Below are positions 35,122 through 43,482 of a stretch of DNA of 64,000 nucleotides, in pieces; position 1 is the first letter of the stretch; each line of letters opens with the position of its first letter. The stretch is from Laspinema sp. D2d. Lineage in GTDB: Bacteria; Cyanobacteriota; Cyanobacteriia; Cyanobacteriales; Laspinemataceae. The DNA lies in assembly GCF_025370755.1 (NCBI RefSeq), contig NZ_JAMXFC010000010.1, positions 62,001-126,000 of the forward strand. Direction: 5' to 3'. Under the pieces are notes generated by a model that made no database searches, was not told where the DNA came from, and was given only the letters and a program-made list of their open reading frames with translations. The position numbers and the translations under genes were made by a program.

Positions 35122-36990
35122 ATGAGTTACTGTCCGAATCCCGATTGTCCGAATCCGATAAATCCTGACCTGACGATGTTTTGTCGTGCCTGTGGTACCA
35201 AGCTGGTGTTGGCACAACGGTATCGTTTGGTCAAACTCATCGGGACGGGAGGGTTCGGCAGAACGCTATTGGCACTGGATGAGTTCAAACCGTCAAAACC
35301 CCAATGTGTGGTTAAGCAATTTTATCCCCAATCCCAACAGAATGCGGAGAAGGCCAATCAATTATTTCAGCAAGAGGCAATTCGCCTGGAACAATTGGGC
35401 AAACATTCGCAAATTCCCGAACTGTTTGCTCATTTTGAACAAGAAAATCGGCAATATATTGTCCAGGAATTTATTGATGGACAAAATTTAACCGAAGAAC
35501 TTGCCGAACAAGGGCGATTTTCTGAATCAGCAATTGTTAGTCTCTTGGAAGATTTATTGCCGGTTTTAGATTTTGTCCATAAAGGTAAGGTAATTCATCG
35601 GGATATCAAACCAGAAAATATTATTCGGCGTCGTCACGATCGCAAGTTAGTTTTAGTTGATTTTGGGGCGGCGAAATATGCTACCGGAACCACCCTGAAT
35701 CAAACGGGGACAACGATTGGCACCAAGGGTTATGCGGCCCCGGAACAAACCTTTGGCAAGGCCGTATTTGCCAGTGATATCTACAGTTTGGGGGTGACTT
35801 GTATTCACTTATTGACGACCCGAGAACCGTTTGAGATGTATGATGCGATGGAAAGTACCTTTGTTTGGCGCGAGTATTTAGGCATCAACAAAGTGAGCGA
35901 TCGCCTTGCCACGGTCCTAGACAAAGCGATTGAGGGGAGTGTGAGACGGCGCTATCAATCCGCTGAGGAATTCATTGAAGGGTTGAAGGCCACCCCTGCC
36001 AAAGTGAGTAGGACCATCACCCCCCAATCGCGATCGCCTGCACCGACTCCCCAACGGGCGATCGCCACGGTGCGCGTGAGCACCCCTCCGGTTACGGTTT
36101 CTGAAATTGGCAGTTTGAGGGGACATGGTGCGCCGGTCAAAGCGGTGGCAATTAGTGCGAATGGTCAGTTGTTAGTCAGTGGCAGTCGTTCCGGGATTAA
36201 ATGGTGGCAACTCCATGAGGGGCAAGAATTACCCACCCTGCGCAGCAGTTGGCCCGAGGAACCCTTTGCGGGGGTCAGTGCGGTTGCTTTTTCCCCGGAT
36301 GGCCGCCTGTTGGCCGCAGGTAGTGGCGGGGGGGCGATCGCCTTATGGGATGTGACGTTGCGGCGAATTCTGCGCCTGCTGAAAGCGCCATCGGGGGTCA
36401 AATCCGTGGCTTTTTCCCCGGATGGGGGACTGTTGGCTGCTGGGGGAACTGATGGGGCGATCGCCCTCTGGGAGACGGCTTCTTGGCGGCAATTTCGCCC
36501 TTTGGAGGGTCATTCTGCTGCGGTCAACTCGGTAGCTTTTTCTCCTGATCGCCGCACATTAGTCTCCGGAAGTGAGGATACTTCCATTGTGTTCTGGGAT
36601 GCCACGACTCAGGAGGATAAACAGACGGGATGGGGACGATCAGGGGCCGTGAATGCGATCGCGATTTCTCCCTGTGGTCGCTTCCTCGCCAGTGGTTGTG
36701 CGAATCGCATGATTTTGTTGTGGGAACTGCCCTCGGGACAGCAAATTGGCACGCTTACCGGACATTCCACCGGGGTCAATTCCGTAGCTTTTTCCCCCGA
36801 TGGCGCAACCCTCGCTTCCGGCAGTGATGATACATCCATTGTGCTATGGGATGTAAAAACAGGCCAGGAAAAGCGCACTTGCTGGGGGCGATCGGGGGTC
36901 GTCTATGCCGTCGCTTTTACTCCCGATGGCAATACCCTCGTCAGTGGAACTGAGGATACCACGGTGAAAATTTGGCAGTTGCGGGGATAA
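35122..36990 (+). CDS. Ser/Thr protein kinase with zinc ribbon and seven WD40 repeats
   Basis: Protein of 622 residues from ATG 35122 (MSYCPNPDC); a TTG five codons earlier also opens the frame. The N-terminal zinc ribbon has cysteines in 'YCPNPDCPNPINP' and 'FCRACGTKL' (1-32). The kinase domain (about 37-290) has 'LIGTGGFGRTLLALD', 'CVVKQF', 'HRDIKPEN', 'VDFGAAKY' and 'GTKGYAAPEQ'. After a Thr/Pro-rich linker, seven WD40 repeats (about 330-622) form one complete propeller, with cores such as 'VNSVAFSPDGATLASGSDD'. No membrane helix is seen, so it is a cytosolic kinase with a protein-interaction platform. It is divergent from the NACHT-WD40 gene. Confidence 0.92.
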   Translation: MSYCPNPDCPNPINPDLTMFCRACGTKLVLAQRYRLVKLIGTGGFGRTLLALDEFKPSKPQCVVKQFYPQSQQNAEKANQLFQQEAIRLEQLGKHSQIPELFAHFEQENRQYIVQEFIDGQNLTEELAEQGRFSESAIVSLLEDLLPVLDFVHKGKVIHRDIKPENIIRRRHDRKLVLVDFGAAKYATGTTLNQTGTTIGTKGYAAPEQTFGKAVFASDIYSLGVTCIHLLTTREPFEMYDAMESTFVWREYLGINKVSDRLATVLDKAIEGSVRRRYQSAEEFIEGLKATPAKVSRTITPQSRSPAPTPQRAIATVRVSTPPVTVSEIGSLRGHGAPVKAVAISANGQLLVSGSRSGIKWWQLHEGQELPTLRSSWPEEPFAGVSAVAFSPDGRLLAAGSGGGAIALWDVTLRRILRLLKAPSGVKSVAFSPDGGLLAAGGTDGAIALWETASWRQFRPLEGHSAAVNSVAFSPDRRTLVSGSEDTSIVFWDATTQEDKQTGWGRSGAVNAIAISPCGRFLASGCANRMILLWELPSGQQIGTLTGHSTGVNSVAFSPDGATLASGSDDTSIVLWDVKTGQEKRTCWGRSGVVYAVAFTPDGNTLVSGTEDTTVKIWQLRG

Positions 36991-37013
36991 TCTTCAGCAG
37001 ATTCAAACGGTTT

Positions 37014-38396
37014 TTATTCCTCATTGCTAGTTAACTCCCTATCAGTTTTTCGGTCTAAGGGCAAGATGATTTCAAATTCAGTGCCTATTCCCTCTTGGGA
37101 GTTGAGATTGAGTTGACCCTTATGCTTATCTCGGACAATTTCATGACTAATCGCTAATCCTAATCCCGTCCCTTTCCCCACAGGTTTTGTAGTGAAAAAA
37201 GTCTCAAAAATTCGCTGTTGAATTTGAGCGGGAATTCCAATCCCATTATCGGCAATTCGGATAATTACCGCTGATTGGTCTTCGCGGTTGATTAGTTCCG
37301 TGGCGATCGCCAACTGGGGTTTCCAAGTTGGATTTTTATTCAAATTTCGGGATTCTTGCTCTTTCCGTTCTAATATGGCATCAATGGCATTTCCCAGCAA
37401 ATTCATAAAGACTTGACTCAACTGCCCCGAATAGCAGTCCACTAAGGGCAAGTCTCCATAATTTTTGACCAGTTCAATATCATACTTAATTTGATTGTTT
37501 AAAATCAACAGGGTACTATCCAAACATTCATGTAAATCCGCTGGTTTACGTGACGTTTCATCCAAATGGGAAAAGTTTTGTAACCCCCCAACAATTTTTG
37601 TAAGTCGGTCTGAACTGACTACCAAAGATTGCACCAGCTTGGGTAAATCTTTCCGTAAAAACTCTAAATCAATATTCTCGATGGTTTCGACAACTTTTGC
37701 CGAAGGTGTCTCTACTTCTTCCTCATACACTGACACCAGTTCTAGCAAATCTTGACAGTAGTTGGCTAAAAATCCCATATTTCCAGAAATACAATTCACG
37801 GGATTTTTAATTTCATGGGCAATTCCCGCCACCATCCGCCCTAACGATGCCATTTTTTCCGTTTGAATGGTATGAGAACGGGTTTGCTCTTGCAGCATCT
37901 GGGTGGTGAGTTCATAGATTTGGGATTGGGCGATGAGTAACTGATGAACGTCTAAGAGACGATAGACATCCGGTTCCATCTCAATCACAATCGGTTCATA
38001 GAGAAACTCGGGCGATCGGCTTAAAGATTGCCTTGCCGCCATGCCAATGGGTAGATAGCTAGGAAAGGTGAGAGGTTCTATTTTTGTAAAGTTATGTAAG
38101 GCTTTTAAGGGTCTTCTGGAGAATAATTCTAACCCATAAGGACGGCTCAAATGCTCCAAAAATTTACGCCGAGAAATCGTGCCAACAAACTTACCCGAGT
38201 CGGTTAAAATAGCCCCGGGAAGTAGTGGGTTTTCGGCTAAAGCTTTGGCTAGGTCGGATCCGGGACAGGTCACTTCTATTTCAAAATCAAACAGGGTTAG
38301 ATCCGCAAGGGTGGAGTCTAATGTAAGTTTACCAGCTAGTCGGTCTGGGGTAACTGGAAGGAATTGTTCTAAATTTTCCACAGATGTTGCAAGCAT
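37014..38396 (-). CDS. Sensor histidine kinase with CBS-like N-terminal input domain
   Basis: Protein of 460 residues. N-terminal domain (about 1-160) with 'PGAILTDSGKFVGTISRRKF', 'LSRPYGLELFSRRP', 'SRSPEFLYEPIVIE' and 'YRLLDVHQLL'. The next gene leftward in transcription order carries the same domain. The phospho-acceptor box is 'GIAHEIKNPVNCI' (His194). The HATPase has 'NLLGNAIDAILER', 'IADNGIGIP' and 'KGTGLGLAISHEIV'. No membrane helix, no receiver. I prefer ATG 38396 behind GAGGA; a TTG eight codons upstream opens the frame. The shared input domain looks like a tandem CBS-like ligand-binding unit; the ligand is unknown. The stop is 23 bp from the end of the convergent kinase-WD40 gene. 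Confidence 0.88.
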   Translation of the reverse strand: MLATSVENLEQFLPVTPDRLAGKLTLDSTLADLTLFDFEIEVTCPGSDLAKALAENPLLPGAILTDSGKFVGTISRRKFLEHLSRPYGLELFSRRPLKALHNFTKIEPLTFPSYLPIGMAARQSLSRSPEFLYEPIVIEMEPDVYRLLDVHQLLIAQSQIYELTTQMLQEQTRSHTIQTEKMASLGRMVAGIAHEIKNPVNCISGNMGFLANYCQDLLELVSVYEEEVETPSAKVVETIENIDLEFLRKDLPKLVQSLVVSSDRLTKIVGGLQNFSHLDETSRKPADLHECLDSTLLILNNQIKYDIELVKNYGDLPLVDCYSGQLSQVFMNLLGNAIDAILERKEQESRNLNKNPTWKPQLAIATELINREDQSAVIIRIADNGIGIPAQIQQRIFETFFTTKPVGKGTGLGLAISHEIVRDKHKGQLNLNSQEGIGTEFEIILPLDRKTDRELTSNEE

Positions 38397-38801
38397 TACG
38401 GGGTTCCTCGGGATGGGCAATGGGGAGCATGGAGAATTTAAAAGTTATTTATTTTACAGACTTTCATTATTTTACAATAAATCTCTCCTATAGGTTAATT
38501 CCTTAAAAAAGTTTAAATTAAAATTAACCTGGGATTAACCTAGGGTATCAACAAGAGCGGTCAAGAATTAAAAACCAAAACCTCCTGGGTCTAAGGGGTT
38601 ATACTGACGCCAAAAGTTTTTAAAATACGGGGTTAGCCCTCACTCTATTATACCCAATTTCTCGGGGTCGGTGTGATAGCCCGATGAAACAAAGGAAGGG
38701 GATGAATTGAGGAATACCTATTTAAACCGGAGAGACTGGTAAATCCCCGGATTCCGACTCGTCCCCAGACCGACGAGGTGGGGTTTAAGCTGGCGAATCT
38801 G
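38397..38801. other. Gap between the paired input-domain genes
   Basis: About 405 bp holding the promoter of the histidine kinase gene and the 3' flank of the diguanylate cyclase gene. No coding sequence is seen. Confidence 0.45.
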
Positions 38802-39902
38802 TTAATTTTCGTGACAAATTGAGCAGTCACGACCCCTTTGCTTGGCCCGATAGAGGGCCTGATCTGAGGAGGCAATGAGATGTTCTAAGGAGTCATGTTT
38901 TGTAGGGATGACTGTAGCAATACCTATACTGAGGGTAATCCAATCGCAGACTGGAGAGTTCCGATGGGGGAGATGGAGGGTGGCGAGGGCCTTACGAATG
39001 CGATCAGCAACGGCGATCGCCCCATCGGCGAAGGTATTGGGCAAAATTACCGCAAATTCCTCCCCGCCATATCGCGCTACTAAATCCTCCCGACGACTGC
39101 CACAGTCCTTTAAAACTCGTGCCACTTCTTGCAAACAGTGATCGCCTGCTTGGTGTCCGTAAGCGTCATTATACCCCTTAAAAAAATCAATATCACATAA
39201 CAGCAAAGATAGGGGTTTGTTCTCCTCAGTTAGCCGATCCCATTGTTGAGATAAATAGCGATCAAACATTCGCCGGTTTGCGACTTGGGTTAATCCATCT
39301 AAAGTTGCCTGTCGGTGTAACTCTTGATTGGCGACTTCTAGTTGTTGATACAGGTTTTGAAGTAATTCTGTGGCTAATTCATGAATGTGGGCATGGGCGA
39401 GTAATAATTGATGTACGTCCAACAAGCGATAAGTTCCCGGGTTGATTTCTACCACAATCGGTTCATAAAGTAAATCCGGCGATCGCGATAAAACCCCCTG
39501 GACTGCTGCAACAATGGTCACGGAACTTTTAAACCGTAAATATTCGATTTGAGTGAACCGATATAAAACCTGAATTGGCCGTTTAAAAAATAATTCTAAC
39601 CCGTAAGGTCGAGAAAGCTGCTCAAAAAATCTCCCCCGAGAAATCATCCCTAACAGTTCACCTTCTGCCAGCAAAATCACCCCAGGCAACACCGGATTTG
39701 CATTAAAAGTTTCTGCTACCTCCCGCCCCATCACCCCTACATTCACCTGATAATCATAAAGGGAGAGTGCGGATAGCGTTGACTCTAAATGCAAGGTTTT
39801 CATACAGACCCGATCGGAAAGTAAGAAAGATGAATCGGGGGGAGACTGATTCAAGATAGAAGCATTCCCCAGATCCATTGAACTTGATGTATAAACTTTC
39901 AT
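38802..39902 (-). CDS. Diguanylate cyclase with the same CBS-like N-terminal domain as the neighbouring histidine kinase
   Basis: Protein of 366 residues. The N-terminal domain (about 30-185) mirrors the neighbouring kinase: 'PGVILLAEGELLGMISRGRF', 'LSRPYGLELFFKRP', 'SRSPDLLYEPIVVE', 'YRLLDVHQLLLAHAHIHELATELLQ'-type ending. The GGDEF domain (about 205-366) has 'DGLTQVANRRMFDRYL' and active 'ARYGGEEFAVILPN', with an inhibitory RxxD site ('RRED') before it, so c-di-GMP synthesis with product feedback is expected. I chose ATG 39902 (MKVYTSS), preceded by GGATGGAGAAG; a further ATG ten codons upstream lacks such a site. No membrane helix. Confidence 0.9.
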   Translation of the reverse strand: MKVYTSSSMDLGNASILNQSPPDSSFLLSDRVCMKTLHLESTLSALSLYDYQVNVGVMGREVAETFNANPVLPGVILLAEGELLGMISRGRFFEQLSRPYGLELFFKRPIQVLYRFTQIEYLRFKSSVTIVAAVQGVLSRSPDLLYEPIVVEINPGTYRLLDVHQLLLAHAHIHELATELLQNLYQQLEVANQELHRQATLDGLTQVANRRMFDRYLSQQWDRLTEENKPLSLLLCDIDFFKGYNDAYGHQAGDHCLQEVARVLKDCGSRREDLVARYGGEEFAVILPNTFADGAIAVADRIRKALATLHLPHRNSPVCDWITLSIGIATVIPTKHDSLEHLIASSDQALYRAKQRGRDCSICHEN

Positions 39903-40574
39903 ATCTTCTCCATCCTTTAGAAGGTTTAGCATTATGGCCTATTTCAGGGGTGAGTTAGCCCTGGGGATTGTTGAGTCGCCAGGGTTCACCGGGATTGACT
40001 AGGGTCTGCCCGTGGATTTCCGGTCAATAATACCCGGCGATCGGGTACAAAAGGGGAAAATTTTGAATAAGCATATCGTAAACCGATTTAGGAGATTTCT
40101 GGGCAATCCCACAGATTTTTTAATGTTTTGATACAATTACTGAGGCTGATACTGATTGGGAAGTAAATTTTTTTGAATCATTCATGAATTGGATAAAATT
40201 AAATTAAATTTTATTTAATGTTTTGTTAAAAATTAAATAGTTTAACCCCGGTTTCAATCATCCATTACCCCGGCGATCGCCCGGGGTGGTCCCGGAAAAG
40301 TCGATCGCCCGGGGGGACTGTACCCTAGAAAACAGGGACTGAGGATCAGCCCCAGGTTTTCCCTCGCACCCTGTAATATAGTGAGGATGGTTTGCACTTG
40401 GCTTCAATCTCAAAGGCATCCAAAGTTTCTTCTGGATTCATTGCCGTTCCTTGCCTGGGAGGATTGACAGCAAATGGCGACCCCACCCTGTAAACAATTT
40501 GGACTGATCAGGGGACTTCCCCCCCGGGTTAATTGATATCGAAGCTCCTCACTGCGAAAAATAAGCCGAACCGC
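39903..40574. other. Gap of about 670 bp
   Basis: Divergent region between the diguanylate cyclase and the permease genes. It contains AT-rich sequence (40170-40250) and two GC-rich GGCGATCGCCCGGGG-like palindromes near 40270-40315. No gene is supported. Confidence 0.45.
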
Positions 40575-41663
40575 ATGATGAATCAAGTACACAACGCCTT
40601 TACCCTGTTTATGAGTCTGCTTGTAGAGGCTCTACCCTTTTTGCTCCTCGGGGTGTTGTTTTCTAGTGCACTGTTGTTGTTCGTCGATGAAACAAAACTC
40701 ATTTCTTCCATCCCGCGCAACCCGGTCCTCGGGGCGTTAATCGGGAGTTCCATCGGGTTTCTGTTTCCTGTCTGCGAGTGTGGAAATGTCCCCGTAGCGC
40801 GAAGATTACTGATGCAGGGGGCCTCTCCCTCGGTGGCAATTGGGTTTTTACTGGCGGCTCCCACGGTGAATCCGATTGTGATTTGGTCCACTTGGACGGC
40901 ATTTCGGGACCAACCTGAACTGGTGGTGTTGCGGGTGGTTTTTTCCCTGGCGATCGCCACGATTATTGGGTCAATTTTTAGTTTTCAAAAAGATTTAACC
41001 CCCTTCGTCCAACCAATGGTAGCCCGGGCGATCGCTCAATCCTCCGGCGCAAAATTCTCCGGGACCCGCACATCCCCGGATTTGTCCTCGGATTCGGAAA
41101 ATATCTCTCCCCTGTTGCAGTCAGGAACGTTTTTATTAGGCACTCCAGGCAGTCCCCAGCGCCTCGATGCCACCACAATGGAAACGGTGTTATTGGCATC
41201 GAAAGCCGGAAATTTGGGGGGTGCAGGGGCGGTCCTACCCGGCGATCGCCTGTTTTCCCAGCGCCTACGCTTGTTTGTCGAGAATGTCATGGCTGAACTG
41301 CGGGAACTTGGCGGGGTCCTTGTCTTCGGCAGTGCGATCGCCGCTATCATTCAAGTTGCCGCCCCTCGGGACCTAATTCTCAGCTTAGGACAAGGCCCCA
41401 TCACTTCCATTATTGCCATGCTGGTCCTCGGCGCTGTCGTCTCAATTTGTTCCACCGTGGATGCCTTTTTTGCCCTCTCCTTTGCCTCCACGTTTACCAC
41501 CGGCTCCCTATTAGCCTTTTTAGTCTTTGGACCGATGATTGACATCAAAAGTATCGGACTGATGATGTCGATTTTTAAAGCAAAACCCCTGGTTTACTTG
41601 TTCTTAATTTCCGGGCAGTTAACCTTTTTACTCACCCTGGCTTATAACTTGAAATTTAGCTAG
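40575..41663 (+). CDS. ArsP-type (UPF0718/YcgR-like) permease
   Basis: Integral membrane protein of 362 residues with about eight helices in two halves separated by a hydrophilic loop (about 150-225). Each half holds a family motif: 'FPVCECGNVPVARRLL' (about 64-79) and 'VSICSTVDAFFALSFA' (about 293-308). These mark the PF03773 (ArsP_1) permeases; ArsP proper exports trivalent organoarsenicals, but many members have unknown substrates. The downstream TIGR03943 protein is its usual partner (YcgR/YcgQ in Bacillus). I chose ATG 40575 (MMNQVHN); a TTG at 40533 would add 14 residues. No clear ribosome site is seen. Confidence 0.85.
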   Translation: MMNQVHNAFTLFMSLLVEALPFLLLGVLFSSALLLFVDETKLISSIPRNPVLGALIGSSIGFLFPVCECGNVPVARRLLMQGASPSVAIGFLLAAPTVNPIVIWSTWTAFRDQPELVVLRVVFSLAIATIIGSIFSFQKDLTPFVQPMVARAIAQSSGAKFSGTRTSPDLSSDSENISPLLQSGTFLLGTPGSPQRLDATTMETVLLASKAGNLGGAGAVLPGDRLFSQRLRLFVENVMAELRELGGVLVFGSAIAAIIQVAAPRDLILSLGQGPITSIIAMLVLGAVVSICSTVDAFFALSFASTFTTGSLLAFLVFGPMIDIKSIGLMMSIFKAKPLVYLFLISGQLTFLLTLAYNLKFS

Positions 41664-42137
41664 GAGAAATTTAGAATAAAGGGGGAAACAGGCTTAAAAA
41701 GAGGTGGAAATCTCCGCCTCCATTCCCTCTCCTCTCCCCTTACAACGGTAGGTTTTTGATGTTTATGGTGATTTGCCTTACTATTCACTGCATCTCCGGT
41801 CCCCTCCCCTTGGCAAGGGGAGGGTTAGGGTGGGGTCCTCCTGACGTGGCAAAGCCACGTCAGGAAGAATGACTGGCTGGAGGGGTGTCGGCGGTGGGAT
41901 TGGCGATCGCTCGTTACGAACAAAGAGGTTGGCACCCTGTGTTCCATACAGGCGCGATAATCTCAAAGAGTGCGTTATGTGGCAATCGCCCAAGAAGAAG
42001 AACCCCACCCTAACCCTCCCCTTGCCAAGGGGAGGGGACCGGAAGTGCAGTTATGTGTGAAAAACCTACTCTTGTAAGCTCCTATCCTTCCCTCGCCTAT
42101 CCTGTTCCTCTTGCAACTGGAAACCTTCATCTCTAAT
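41664..42137. other. Gap carrying inverted repeats between the permease and its partner
   Basis: About 474 bp. It contains a 50-bp inverted repeat pair and an 11-bp perfect hairpin, described separately. The short frames here merely translate the repeats ('NPTLTLPLPRGGD'). Confidence 0.6.
41787..42051. repeat. Long inverted repeat (50-bp arms) around a 165-bp core
   Basis: The left arm 41787-41836 and right arm 42002-42051 are reverse complements apart from about three differences. Each arm itself contains the palindrome CCCCTCCCCTTGGCAAGGGGAGGG. The core contains an 11-bp hairpin at 41840-41864 (CCTGACGTGGC-AAA-GCCACGTCAGG). The arms resemble a dispersed cyanobacterial repeat; the whole has the shape of a MITE or two head-to-head repeat insertions. 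Confidence 0.8.
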
Positions 42138-42938
42138 ATGGCTGTTCAACTCCCCAAAATTTTCCGATTTTCAAGCTTGGGACCCTGGATCGAAGTCCTC
42201 GCCGTCTTAGCTTGGGGTGTCTTACTCCTCAAATATTGGGTGAGTGGGGAATTGAATATCCTCATTCACCCCAATTTCTTTGCCCTCACCAACGGGACTG
42301 GGGTATTCTTGATTCTGCTGGCCTGCTATAAAGCAGCACAATTGGTCTATCAACAATGGCGATCGCGACGGGTCCGGAATCGAGGGACGAGCACTGGAAC
42401 CCCCGCGACGCAGCATATTACCCTGTTTCCTCCGGGATGGAGTGCGATGTTGCTCTTACTCACGGCACTCCTCGGGTTCCTAATCAGTCCCCGTGTCTTT
42501 GCCAGCGATAAGGCAATGATGCGGAATGTCAATGATTTTTTACCCGTCACCCAATCCCAACCCCAAGCGTTTCGCACCGCCAGAAAACCCGAGGAGCGAT
42601 CGCTGATTGACTGGGTGCGCACGTTAACGGTATATCCTGAACCCGATGCTTACACCGGACAACAGGTCAATGTGCAAGGGTTTGTCATTCATCTCCCGGA
42701 CTTGCCCGAGGAATACTTTTTAATCTCTCGCTTTGTGATTACCTGTTGTGCGGCAGATGCCTATCCCGTGGGGCTGCCGGTGAAATTATCCCAAAGTCGC
42801 ACTGCTTATCCGCCTGATACTTGGTTAGAAATCAAAGGGAAAATGACAACGGAAACTTTGGAAAATCGCCGTCAATTGACGATAGTGGCGAATTCTATTG
42901 AAGAAATTCCCGAACCCCGAAATCCTTATGAATATTAA
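42138..42938 (+). CDS. TIGR03943 family (YcgQ-like) permease-associated membrane protein
   Basis: Protein of 266 residues. It has helices near the N-terminus ('IEVLAVLAWGVLLLKYW', 'NGTGVFLILLACYKAAQLVY') and at about 95-115 ('MLLLLTALLGFLISPRVFA'), then a soluble C-terminal domain (about 140-266) with 'VNVQGFVIHLPDLPEEYFLISRFVITCCAADAYPVGL' (around 185-220, two adjacent Cys) and 'TWLEIKGKMTTE', the OB-fold-like region of this family. It accompanies the ArsP-type permease upstream in the same direction, as in many bacteria; the two presumably form one transporter. ATG 42138 is preferred over TTG 42111. Confidence 0.82.
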   Translation: MAVQLPKIFRFSSLGPWIEVLAVLAWGVLLLKYWVSGELNILIHPNFFALTNGTGVFLILLACYKAAQLVYQQWRSRRVRNRGTSTGTPATQHITLFPPGWSAMLLLLTALLGFLISPRVFASDKAMMRNVNDFLPVTQSQPQAFRTARKPEERSLIDWVRTLTVYPEPDAYTGQQVNVQGFVIHLPDLPEEYFLISRFVITCCAADAYPVGLPVKLSQSRTAYPPDTWLEIKGKMTTETLENRRQLTIVANSIEEIPEPRNPYEY

Positions 42939-42960
42939 GGGATGGGTTTCCTTGAATTAA

Positions 42961-42987
42961 AAACCGGGTCAGTTAAACCCGGTTTTT
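42961..42987 (+). terminator. Intrinsic terminator after the TIGR03943 gene
   Basis: The stem AAACCGGGT / ACCCGGTTT (9 bp, 7-base loop) runs straight into a short T run, 23 bases after the stop. Confidence 0.75.
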
Positions 42988-43082
42988 AGCCTCCATTTTA
43001 TTATATATAGCGGCTGCTGGAATAATGAAGTACAGGGAGTCACAGGAGTGCATCCGCCAATTTCTTTCCCACAATGTAGAAT

Positions 43083-43412
43083 TTAGGATTTTTTTGTGAA
43101 TTTTTGAAACAAAAGTTGCAGTCCCAGACAAAATAAACCCAACGCAGCAAAGCCAAAAACAAAGGTTGCCAGGGTACTCACTCCCGTGACTAAGGTCCGA
43201 ACTGCTGCGGAAATATTAACAGCGATCGGATTATCGGAGTGAATGGGTTTGTTGGCAAAGGTGGAGGCGATCGCACTGGTGAGCATCATACAGGCATAAG
43301 CAAACCCTCCAGAAATCAAGGAACCCATAAAGCAGCGCATCAAGGTGGGTTGAACGGGTTCTTCATGGGTCACTGAAAGCGGGTTGGGTTGAGTCGGTGT
43401 AGGATTAGTCAT
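43083..43412 (-). CDS. DUF3082 membrane protein
   Basis: Protein of 109 residues with two membrane helices ('LISGGFAYACMMLTSAIASTF', about 31-51, and 'LATFVFGFAALGLFCLGLQLLF', about 81-102). It matches the cyanobacterial DUF3082 family, which commonly follows ispE. Function unknown. Third in an rsmA-ispE-DUF3082 run, 70 bp after ispE. Confidence 0.82.
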   Translation of the reverse strand: MTNPTPTQPNPLSVTHEEPVQPTLMRCFMGSLISGGFAYACMMLTSAIASTFANKPIHSDNPIAVNISAAVRTLVTGVSTLATFVFGFAALGLFCLGLQLLFQKFTKKS

Positions 43413-43482
43413 GAGTTTCTCTTGTAAATTGACTGTTTAAATTTTAACGTTTGGATTTGGATATCGAGAGAACCAAATCCCC

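Noticed and set aside
40260-40320. GC-rich GGCGATCGCCCGGGG palindromes as a possible origin or attachment site
   Set aside because: They are HIP1-type sites with flanking GC; no DnaA boxes or integrase nearby.
41781-42060. Two short frames crossing the inverted repeat
   Set aside because: Their translations ('NPTLTLPLPRGGD') are just the repeat read in frame; no gene.
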